From the NCBI GenBank assembly GCA_045579665.1, contig JAZNMO010000101.1, forward strand, positions 1-24,569: 24,569 bases of DNA, written 5' to 3'. The stretch's first letter is position 1. Each line of letters starts with the position of its first letter. The notes below the pieces were generated by a model. The model saw nothing but the letters and a program-made list of their open reading frames with translations, had not been told where the DNA came from and ran no database searches. Origin of the DNA: COE1 sp045579665 (lineage in GTDB: Bacteria > Bacillota > Clostridia > Lachnospirales > Lachnospiraceae). A program made the translations under genes and the position numbers. Shown here one piece after another: positions 15,086 to 21,215 of this stretch.

Positions 15086-16234
15086 TTACTCTGTACAAAT
15101 AAACAGATATCCATCTCTTTCTATATAATAATTTCCTGCCTCGTATTTCTCTTGGATAAATGCCTTCAGCTCATCCTCATACTTTGCAAAATCAAATCCC
15201 AAATTACTAATATCCTTCATAGATTCTATAAAATCCTCTATTGTATCATACGTTAAAAGAACCTTCCTCACTCGTTTTTCCACCTTGGGGAATACCTTCT
15301 TTAGCATACTCTCATATTCTACGAGTGGCTGTTTTCTTTTCTTTAACGCTTTTTGTATCTTCTTTCTCTCATCCGGCTTACATTCTATAAACAGCTTTGC
15401 CATCTCTTCATAGAGAAGAACTCCGCCCCATGTACACACTAAGGCTCCATTTATCTTTAAAGCCGCCTTCAATTTCCTCAATAGTGTTTCTTTGTCTTCA
15501 ATAAATACCATGACATGATTAAAGAAAATCAAATCATAAGGATTTGCAAAATCCATTTTCTCCAAATCATTCCATACAAATTCAAATGCTTTATGCGTAC
15601 CGAACTCTTTAAAAAATGTATCTGCATGTGTATTATGCTTGTCCACGCAATGTATCCTGCATCGTTCCGGAAGTCGCTCTATGTTGTATCTCCACAGATT
15701 CCCGTATCCTGCGCCCGCATCAAGTATTTTCATACCGGGTTCTATTTTAATCTGTTCAAAAATCCATCTCGACCATCCCTCCGGTTCCTTTGTTATTGCA
15801 TGATTTCTCAAAAAACCAACACCTTCATCAGCCTCCCGATTGATAATAATATGCTTTAGCATTTTAAATACCTCATCCAAATCAAACTGATTTTCCTTAC
15901 ATTCAATTGCTGCCTTTTCCATACAATGAATCATTCTGTTTAATTCAATGACCTTCTTTTCCATGAGTCGTTTCTGTTCCAAAAATGACTCTTCCAAATC
16001 CACCTGATTAAAATGCACTAACGTTTTTTCTATTTCTCCCAAAGAGAATCCTAAATACTTAAGCGTCTGGATTCGTTGAAGCTGTAGCTTTACAGATTCA
16101 TCAAAAAGTCGATAATTATTCTCTTCATTGCGAATGGAAGTAATAAGTCCTTTTTCTTCATAGATACGAAGCGCCTTGGTCGACATATCTGTAAGCTGAG
16201 CCAGCTGTCCTATGGTATAATACTGTTTTGCCAT
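15086..16234 (-). CDS. MerR-family regulator fused to SAM-dependent methyltransferase (382 aa)
   Basis: Residues 1-75 are a MerR winged-helix domain (YYTIGQLAQLTDMSTKALRIYEEKGLI...NNYRLFDE, LKYLGFSLGEIEKTL). A helical dimerisation segment follows (about 80-125). From about 145 there is a class I methyltransferase: SAM motif I is MKILDAGAGYGNLW, motif II has CVDKHN, motif IV is YDLIFFNHVMVFI. A MerR regulator whose effector domain is itself a methyltransferase recurs in Bacillota; I infer that SAM or the methyl acceptor is the inducer. The promoter in front (16287-16317) is a textbook MerR target, indicating autoregulation. AGGAG precedes the ATG by ten bases. The metallophosphoesterase follows in the same operon. 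Confidence 0.92.
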   Translation of the reverse strand: MAKQYYTIGQLAQLTDMSTKALRIYEEKGLITSIRNEENNYRLFDESVKLQLQRIQTLKYLGFSLGEIEKTLVHFNQVDLEESFLEQKRLMEKKVIELNRMIHCMEKAAIECKENQFDLDEVFKMLKHIIINREADEGVGFLRNHAITKEPEGWSRWIFEQIKIEPGMKILDAGAGYGNLWRYNIERLPERCRIHCVDKHNTHADTFFKEFGTHKAFEFVWNDLEKMDFANPYDLIFFNHVMVFIEDKETLLRKLKAALKINGALVCTWGGVLLYEEMAKLFIECKPDERKKIQKALKKRKQPLVEYESMLKKVFPKVEKRVRKVLLTYDTIEDFIESMKDISNLGFDFAKYEDELKAFIQEKYEAGNYYIERDGYLFICTE

Positions 16235-16286
16235 GATTATCGTTCTCCTGATATGTAATGAATATTGTTACATTCCTATTGTCTAC

Positions 16287-16317
16287 ATAATAAACCTTAC
16301 CCCAAGGGCAAGGTCAA
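16287..16317 (-). promoter_or_regulatory. MerR-type promoter and operator of the MerR-methyltransferase gene
   Basis: On the minus strand TTGACC (16312-16317), a 19-bp spacer, then TATTAT (16287-16292). The long spacer holds the dyad CCTTGCCC-TTG-GGGTAAGG (7 of 8 positions symmetric). An overlong spacer filled with a palindrome is the classical MerR activator target, so this gene most likely regulates itself. A small ATGTAA/TTACAT dyad lies in the leader near 16255-16275. Bases 16318-16423 show no further feature. Confidence 0.85.
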
Positions 16318-16423
16318 CACATTTATGTATACTTTTTTCTCACCATTTGCTCTCTAAAGCGTCTATTGTCCTCTTCTTATCATTTACTATTTAGCGGATT
16401 ATATCATTGATTCATACTGAAAC

Positions 16424-17218
16424 TTATAACAAATACTCCATTATTAAATCATCAACACTTTTTATATTCAATGGATACGCACCTGTCTCATAAGTAAGAA
16501 GTAAATCTTTCCCGGGAAAAATTCGATTTCGCTGATAACTGCCCATCTTTTTTATCGTCTTATTACAGTAATCCACATCATCCATTCTTCCAAAGTGCTC
16601 CCAGTAATATTCTTTTCTTGTACGCTTATTCAATACTATAAAATCCGGATGTACAATGCCATAACCTTGCAGATGTAATGGATATTCGTAACGATACGGA
16701 ATCCCCATCATATAAAACTTATCCGCTAATATTTTTTCCGACTTTGAACGCACGCGCTCACCTCTCTCTGTATAGATTTCCGGCGCAGCCGTATCAAATG
16801 TCTTCCCTTGATATCTTACTGCCTCCCACTGCTTTACATATTGTTCATCAGATAATACATAGGGCTGTACAAGTTTCCGTCTCTCTTTTGGGAGCTTTAC
16901 GTATATATCAGCTACATCATACTTCGCCATCTGTTTGACAAAGCTTTGCATCTTTGTCTTCTGTTTTTCCAACACCTTTAATACCTGTTCATCATACTCC
17001 TTTTGCGCGAGTTGGTATGCTAAGGTCTTATTTTCTTTATTTAAATATTTTCCATTCTTATCGTTCTCATTTTCTCGCAAATAATATTGTACTATATTTC
17101 TACACTTTGATATTCTAAGTATTCCATGTGGCGCATTCTCCATAGACTTTAATACTTTTTCTTGCATTCCCTCCAAGTACTCTATTTTTCCTTTTATTCT
17201 TTCTAATACTTCCTTCAT
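16424..17218 (-). CDS. PD-(D/E)XK nuclease-like hypothetical protein (264 aa)
   Basis: The N-terminal half (about residues 1-135) is charged and helical, with coiled-coil character. The C-terminal half reads RVRSKSEKILADKFYMMGIPYRYEYPL...IVHPDFIVLN...YYWEHFGRMDD..YCNKTIKKMGSYQRN. This is the pattern of a restriction-endonuclease-like fold: Glu161 on the first helix, Asp192 in PDF, Glu207-x-His208 in place of the usual E-x-K. The E-x-H variant could still bind metal, but activity is unproven. GGAAGG lies seven bases before the ATG. A four-unit hairpin array ends only ~33 bases upstream, so it would be the 5' leader if the promoter lies beyond it. No methyltransferase or other restriction gene is adjacent. 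Confidence 0.7.
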   Translation of the reverse strand: MKEVLERIKGKIEYLEGMQEKVLKSMENAPHGILRISKCRNIVQYYLRENENDKNGKYLNKENKTLAYQLAQKEYDEQVLKVLEKQKTKMQSFVKQMAKYDVADIYVKLPKERRKLVQPYVLSDEQYVKQWEAVRYQGKTFDTAAPEIYTERGERVRSKSEKILADKFYMMGIPYRYEYPLHLQGYGIVHPDFIVLNKRTRKEYYWEHFGRMDDVDYCNKTIKKMGSYQRNRIFPGKDLLLTYETGAYPLNIKSVDDLIMEYLL

Positions 17219-17250
17219 TACATTGCCTTCCTATTTCTCGACTTGGTCCA

Positions 17251-17475
17251 AATACGGAGCTCACAACACTTTTCTTTCTGTTCTCCGTATTTCCATTTCC
17301 CTGCTTGCCCCAAATACGGAGCTCACAGCACTTTTCTTTCTGTTCTCCGTATTTCCATTTCCCTGCTTGCCCCAAATACGGAGCTCACAACACTTTTCTT
17401 TCTGTTCTCCGTATTTTCCATTTCCCTGCTTGCCCCAAATACGGAGCTCACGGCACTTTTCTTCCTGTTCTCCGT
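17251..17475. repeat. Tandem array of four ~62-bp hairpin units (array 2)
   Basis: Units start at 17252, 17314, 17376 and 17439 (periods 62, 62, 63). Each contains AATACGGAG ... CTCCGTATT, a 9-bp inverted repeat around about 24 bases, and a linker ending CTGCTTGCCCC. The last unit has lost its right-hand ATT. The overall plan (ACGGA...TCCGT hairpin, pyrimidine-rich plus strand, same period) matches array 1 at 717-1063, but the interior sequence is different. Long open frames on both strands here are artefacts of the repeat. Bases 17476-17663 hold nothing I can name apart from small AT-rich palindromes. Confidence 0.9.
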
Positions 17476-17663
17476 CACAACATAATACATGACTACATAC
17501 AGCCCCCAGAAAACTGATATCCTTCTAAAACTTTCTAATCTCAATTTATCTTCTTACTCTTTGGAAACATATTTGATATGTTAATTTGAATACAGGCATA
17601 CCTCAGCTATACCTGCCATAGAATTTCTTATGATTTATAGACAAAATAAACTTATATATCAGG

Positions 17664-17695
17664 TAACAAATGGCTGCCGCCGAAGCGACAGCCAT
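17664..17695 (-). terminator. Intrinsic terminator of groEL
   Basis: On the minus strand ATGGCTGTCGC, loop TTCG, GCGGCAGCCAT, then TTGTT. An 11-bp stem with a UUCG tetraloop, 26 bases beyond the groEL stop codon. Confidence 0.8.
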
Positions 17696-17720
17696 CTACC
17701 TATCTCATATGAAATGTATC

Positions 17721-19346
17721 TTACATCATTCCGCCCATACCTGGTGCTCCACCCGGCATAGCTGGAATATCTTCTTTGATTGTAGCAACAACAGACTCTG
17801 TTGTAAGAAGTGTGCTTGCTACTGAGCATGCATTCTGTAATGCGCTTCTTGTAACCTTAGCAGGGTCGAGAATACCGGCCTCTACCATGTTTACATACTC
17901 TTCCTTGTATGCATCGAAACCGAAGCCAACTTCCATCTCTCTTACCTTGTTAATGATTACGCTTCCTTCAAGACCTGCGTTATTAGCAATCTTGCCTAAT
18001 GGTGCCTCCAATGCCTTTAATACAATCTTAGCACCTGTCTTCTCGTCACCCTCAAGTGTTTCAGCAAGCTTTGCAACCTCCTTAGAAGCATGAATATAAG
18101 CAGAACCACCACCTGCGATGATACCTTCCTCAACAGCCGCTCTTGTTGCGTTAAGAGCATCCTCCATACGAAGCTTAGCTTCCTTCATCTCTGTCTCTGT
18201 TGCAGCACCAACACGGATAACAGCTACACCACCTGCAAGCTTAGCAAGTCTTTCCTGTAACTTCTCCTTATCGAACTCTGATGTTGTCTCCTCAGCCTGC
18301 TTCTTAATCTGAGCAACTCTTGCCTCGATAGAAGCCTTATCGCCAAATCCGTCGACGATAATTGTATTCTCCTTCTGAACTTTAACAGACTTTGCACGTC
18401 CGCACATCTCAAGACTAGCTGACTTTAAGTCAAGACCAAGCTCCTCGCTGATTACCTGACCACCTGTAAGGATAGCAATATCCTGTAACATAGCCTTTCT
18501 TCTGTCACCGTAGCCAGGAGCCTTAACAGCAACTACATTGAAAGTACCACGTAACTTGTTAACGATTAATGTTGTAAGAGCTTCACCCTCAACATCCTCT
18601 GCAATGATTAAAAGCTTAGCGCCTGACTGTACAACCTGCTCTAATACAGGAAGAATCTCCTGAATATTAGAAATCTTCTTATCTGTAATTAAGATGTATG
18701 GCTCATCTAAAGTAGCTTCCATCTTATCCATATCTGTTGCCATGTAAGCAGATATATATCCTCTGTCAAACTGCATACCTTCTACAAGGTCAAGCTCTGT
18801 CTGCATTGTCTTAGACTCTTCAATAGTAATAACGCCATCTCCTGAAACCTTCTCCATAGCGTCTGCTACCATGTTACCAACAGTCTCATCACCTGCTGAG
18901 ATAGTAGCTACTCTTGCAATGTGCTGCTTACCGTTTACCTTTGAGCTCATCTGTGCAATTGTCTCAACTGCACAATCTGTAGCCTTCTTCATACCCTTTC
19001 TTAAAACGATTGGGTTAGCTCCTGCTGCAAGGTTCTTCATACCTTCGTTAATCATAGCCTGTGCAAGAACTGTAGCTGTTGTAGTACCGTCACCTGCTAC
19101 TTCATTTGTGTTTGTAGCAACTTCTCTTACTAACTGAGCACCCATGTTCTCGAATGCATCCTCTAACTCGATTTCCTTTGCAATTGTAACACCATCGTTT
19201 GTAATTAACGGTGCACCAAATGACTTATCTAATACAACGTTTCTTCCCTTTGGTCCGATTGTTACACTAACAGTGTCAGCTAACTTATTCACACCGGCTT
19301 CTAATGCCTTACGAGCCTCAGCTCCATACTTAATTTCCTTTGCCAT
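17721..19346 (-). CDS. groEL: Chaperonin GroEL (541 aa)
   Basis: The 60-kDa chaperonin that folds proteins with GroES. Full-length and typical: MAKEIKYGAEARKALEAGVNKLADTVSVTIGPKGRNVVLDKSFG, the ATP-binding DGTTTATVLAQ, the apical GYISAYMATDMDKMEA, AAVEEGIIAGGG near the C-terminal equatorial domain, and the GGAPGMGGMM tail. The start at 19346 is set by AGGAG nine bases upstream and by homology; the ATG 13 codons earlier is not used. It is cotranscribed with groES under CIRCE control, but the groES-groEL spacer of 282 bases is unusually long and filled with repeats. A six-base-stem palindrome, ACAGCC/GGCTGT (19379-19393), stands near the ribosome site. Confidence 0.99.
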   Translation of the reverse strand: MAKEIKYGAEARKALEAGVNKLADTVSVTIGPKGRNVVLDKSFGAPLITNDGVTIAKEIELEDAFENMGAQLVREVATNTNEVAGDGTTTATVLAQAMINEGMKNLAAGANPIVLRKGMKKATDCAVETIAQMSSKVNGKQHIARVATISAGDETVGNMVADAMEKVSGDGVITIEESKTMQTELDLVEGMQFDRGYISAYMATDMDKMEATLDEPYILITDKKISNIQEILPVLEQVVQSGAKLLIIAEDVEGEALTTLIVNKLRGTFNVVAVKAPGYGDRRKAMLQDIAILTGGQVISEELGLDLKSASLEMCGRAKSVKVQKENTIIVDGFGDKASIEARVAQIKKQAEETTSEFDKEKLQERLAKLAGGVAVIRVGAATETEMKEAKLRMEDALNATRAAVEEGIIAGGGSAYIHASKEVAKLAETLEGDEKTGAKIVLKALEAPLGKIANNAGLEGSVIINKVREMEVGFGFDAYKEEYVNMVEAGILDPAKVTRSALQNACSVASTLLTTESVVATIKEDIPAMPGGAPGMGGMM

Positions 19347-19412
19347 TACTTTGTCTCCTCTAAAATAAAATAATCTCACAGCCATTGGCTGTCTTTTGTT
19401 CTTGCATTAATC

Positions 19413-19608
19413 CACTATTCACGGCCACATGGCCATCTCTTTAGTGCACGTATACTGTACATACATCTTTATACTACCTTAACAGTATCCACGGCCGCAT
19501 GGCCATCTTCGGTAATGTAGCTTGCTACATTACTGAATTCTTTAGCGCTCGTATCGAATACGTGCATCCCTTAGAACACCTATACAGTATCCACGGCCGT
19601 ATGGCCAT
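19413..19608 (-). repeat. Family D: ~70-bp tandem repeat in the groES-groEL spacer
   Basis: On the minus strand the motif GATGGCCATGCGGCCGTG recurs with its GGCC plus-strand centre at about 19592, 19490 and 19420 (steps of 102 and 70). The similarity continues through ATACTGT-AAGGT...TAAGGGATG...GTA...ATACGNGC(A/G)CTAAAGA, so it is a ~70-bp unit: two full copies and one partial. The first copy carries ~32 extra bases, including the perfect GTAATGTAGC/GCTACATTAC hairpin (19512-19533). Each unit contains a GGCCAT(A/G)(C/T)GGCC stem and a second CGTAT/ATACG-like stem. The three ATGs give MAIRPWIL, MAMRPWIL and MAMWP, but no ribosome sites are seen. Confidence 0.75.
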
Positions 19609-19650
19609 CATCTTAGCAGTGATTCAGTTTACTGAATCACTGCTAAGATG
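19609..19650 (-). promoter_or_regulatory. 20-bp perfect hairpin across the groES stop codon
   Basis: On the minus strand CATCTTAGCAGTGATTCAGT, AA, then its exact reverse complement. The stem covers the last six codons of groES and the stop codon TAA begins in its apex (19631-19629). No T-run follows. Likely roles are transcript processing, stabilisation of the groES part of the mRNA, or attenuation before groEL. Confidence 0.8.
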
Positions 19651-19913
19651 TCGCTCTGACGGCAGATAATATATTCAACATCCTCAATCTTTACTTCTGT
19701 TCCTGAATACTTAGAATAAATAACCTGGTCGCCAACCTTAACTTCCATCTTGATTTCCTTGCCATCTACTACTCCGCCGGGACCAACAGCGATAACCTCT
19801 GCCTGCTGTGGCTTCTCCTTATTCTGTCCAGGTAATACGATTCCTGATTTTGTAGTCTCTTCTGCAACCAACTGCTTTAATACAACTCTGTCTCCTAATG
19901 GTACTAACTTCAT
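19629..19913 (-). CDS. groES: Co-chaperonin GroES (94 aa)
   Basis: The 10-kDa lid of the GroEL chamber. Typical family sequence: MKLVPLGDRVVLKQLVAEETTKSGIVLPGQNKEKPQQAEVIAVGPGG, with the mobile loop (about residues 16-32) that docks to GroEL, then KVGDQVIYSKYSGTEVKIEDVEYIICRQSDILAVIQ. Normal length. AAGGAGG lies eight bases before the start. First gene of the heat-shock operon, with CIRCE about 50 bases upstream. Its last codons form one arm of a perfect 20-bp hairpin. Confidence 0.98.
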   Translation of the reverse strand: MKLVPLGDRVVLKQLVAEETTKSGIVLPGQNKEKPQQAEVIAVGPGGVVDGKEIKMEVKVGDQVIYSKYSGTEVKIEDVEYIICRQSDILAVIQ

Positions 19914-19962
19914 GCAAATTGCCTCCTTGATTCTATGTTAAATAATATTTTGTACTTTTTCA

Positions 19963-19989
19963 TTAGCACTCTTCTGCACCGAGTGCTAA
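19963..19989 (-). promoter_or_regulatory. CIRCE operator (HrcA binding site) of groES-groEL
   Basis: TTAGCACTC, nine bases, GAGTGCTAA: the exact CIRCE inverted repeat. It lies just downstream of the promoter at 19998-20026, where HrcA would block initiation until heat stress. hrcA itself is not in the window. Confidence 0.98.
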
Positions 19990-19997
19990 CAAATCAT

Positions 19998-20026
19998 ATA
20001 ATAGTTTTTTCAAAAGAGTTGCGCAA
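19998..20026 (-). promoter_or_regulatory. groES-groEL promoter
   Basis: On the minus strand TTGCGC (20021-20026), 17 bases, TATTAT (19998-20003), placing the start of transcription at the edge of CIRCE. The -35 hexamer is also the last part of the hairpin at 20021-20053. Confidence 0.75.
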
Positions 20027-20053
20027 GCAGATTTACATCTCATTTGCTTGCGC
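20021..20053 (-). terminator. Hairpin between the GGDEF gene and groES, probable terminator
   Basis: GCGCAAGCA ... TGCTTGCGC, a 9-bp stem with an inner AGAT/ATCT pairing, 65 bases beyond the GGDEF stop. On the minus strand it is followed by AACTCTTTTG, a weak T-tract. It shares six bases with the groES -35 hexamer. Confidence 0.5.
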
Positions 20054-20118
20054 ATTCTCTTGTTTTCTCATTATATCTCTCGTTTTCTCGTCTTTTTCTT
20101 ATGTGTAGCATTTAATAC

Positions 20119-21057
20119 TTATTTTAGAAATAGACCTTTTTCCAGTCTTTCCTTATATCCTGGGGCATTCTTAAGCTCCAGCTTATTCTCAAACATCACA
20201 TACTCTGCATCTGAGAATAAATCCTTGAAGTTCTCCTCCACATTGGTTCTGAATACACAGCCAATTGCAACACTTGGGGCTAAAATTGCATCCTCATAAT
20301 CCGCACACTCCTGCTGTACCTTCTGGCAATATCCCAAAGCTACATCTTCATCCTCATAAGGAATAATCACATGGAAAACATCTCCGTCCACTCTACCGAT
20401 TACCATCTCATCTGTCGCACATCTCTTGAGAATATCTGCAACAGTCACAATCAATCTATCGCTCTCTTCCTCACCATAATTATCATTAACAAACTTCCAG
20501 TCATTAATATTTGCACAAATAACCGCTGCCGGAACCACCTCTTGTGCAGTTAAATCCTTCATGCGCTTACCAAAATATGTCTGATTCAATACACCTGTAA
20601 GCGGGTCCTTCTGCTCATCATACTTTGTCTGATAAGCATCCTTTTCCAACGCCTCTTCAAGCTCATCTATATAAACTGCCTGTTCACTGGCAAGATAAGA
20701 CTTCTCACTATAACCTTCCAATGTCTTAATATATGCAACAAGTGTCTTTTCCATAACCTCTTTATTCGCAACACTTACCTTATCAAATCTTACATACACA
20801 TGACTGACTGTTCTTCCCTTTACGCGAATCTTGATACCCGGCGCATTCACAACATCCGGTACAAATCCCGAAAAATCACCTACTGTAATCACAACAGCCC
20901 CATGTCTGTCTGTAACCAATGATTCAAGCCCAAATGCCTGATGCATCTGCTCCAAAAATTCCTTGCAGGCATCTACATCGTAAAGTGCTTCAGGACTATA
21001 ATTCTTACTATTCTGTTCCAATCGACTCGCAAATTTAATTTTCTTTTGATGATTCAT
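20119..21057 (-). CDS. GGDEF-domain protein with degenerate active site (312 aa)
   Basis: The N-terminal ~150 residues form a sensor-like domain (CKEFLEQMHQAFGLESLVTDRHGAVVITVGDF), possibly PocR- or PAS-like; I am not certain of the family. A helical linker leads to a GGDEF domain opening with the usual DPLTGVLNQTYF. At the catalytic loop the sequence is GRVDGDVFHVI, so the GGDEF pentad reads DGDVF. Loss of the second-position acid makes cyclic-di-GMP synthesis doubtful; it may bind GTP or act as a receptor. No I-site RxxD is evident just before it. The start at 21057 has AAGGAGAG seven bases upstream; the upstream ATG at 21156 lies before the promoter and is unlikely. Confidence 0.85.
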   Translation of the reverse strand: MNHQKKIKFASRLEQNSKNYSPEALYDVDACKEFLEQMHQAFGLESLVTDRHGAVVITVGDFSGFVPDVVNAPGIKIRVKGRTVSHVYVRFDKVSVANKEVMEKTLVAYIKTLEGYSEKSYLASEQAVYIDELEEALEKDAYQTKYDEQKDPLTGVLNQTYFGKRMKDLTAQEVVPAAVICANINDWKFVNDNYGEEESDRLIVTVADILKRCATDEMVIGRVDGDVFHVIIPYEDEDVALGYCQKVQQECADYEDAILAPSVAIGCVFRTNVEENFKDLFSDAEYVMFENKLELKNAPGYKERLEKGLFLK

Positions 21058-21084
21058 TGTGCAACTCTCCTTCCACTTTAGTAA

Positions 21085-21113
21085 ATCATACCGTTTTTTC
21101 GGAATCTTGTCTA
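21085..21113 (-). promoter_or_regulatory. Putative promoter of the GGDEF gene
   Basis: On the minus strand TAGACA (21108-21113), 17 bases, TATGAT (21085-21090), 28 bases before the chosen start codon. The spacer contains CCGAAAAAACGG, a small dyad. Confidence 0.6.
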
Positions 21114-21164
21114 TATTTTTAGGTTTATCTTGCAAAATCCTATTTTTTAGGTACAATAAAAGAG

Positions 21165-21199
21165 TTGACTATTATTATTCGTATATAAATATATAAATA
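21165..21199 (+). promoter_or_regulatory. Putative promoter of the ABC-F gene
   Basis: TTGACT (21165-21170) followed at about 17 bases by the AT-rich run ATATAAATATATAAAT, within which several -10 hexamers are possible. It is divergent from the GGDEF promoter, with about 50 bases between the two -35 regions. Confidence 0.5.
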
Positions 21200-21215
21200 A
21201 GAAAGGGTTTGTGAC

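Noticed and set aside
717..17475. CRISPR arrays
   Set aside because: Both tandem arrays have near-identical whole units rather than constant repeats with unique spacers, and no cas genes are present.
17249..17475. A Type II restriction system around the nuclease-like gene
   Set aside because: No DNA methyltransferase is adjacent, and the MerR-fused methyltransferase at 15086-16234 is of a small-molecule type without DNA-methylase motifs.
17115..17544. Several repeat-rich open frames on both strands over array 2
   Set aside because: Artefacts of the ~62-bp tandem repeat; three frames are open on the plus strand alone, with mixed periods and no ribosome sites.
19413..19608. Family D ATGs (MAIRPWIL, MAMRPWIL, MAMWP) as a peptide family
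   Set aside because: The third copy stops after five codons, there are no ribosome sites, and repeat identity at DNA level explains the similarity.
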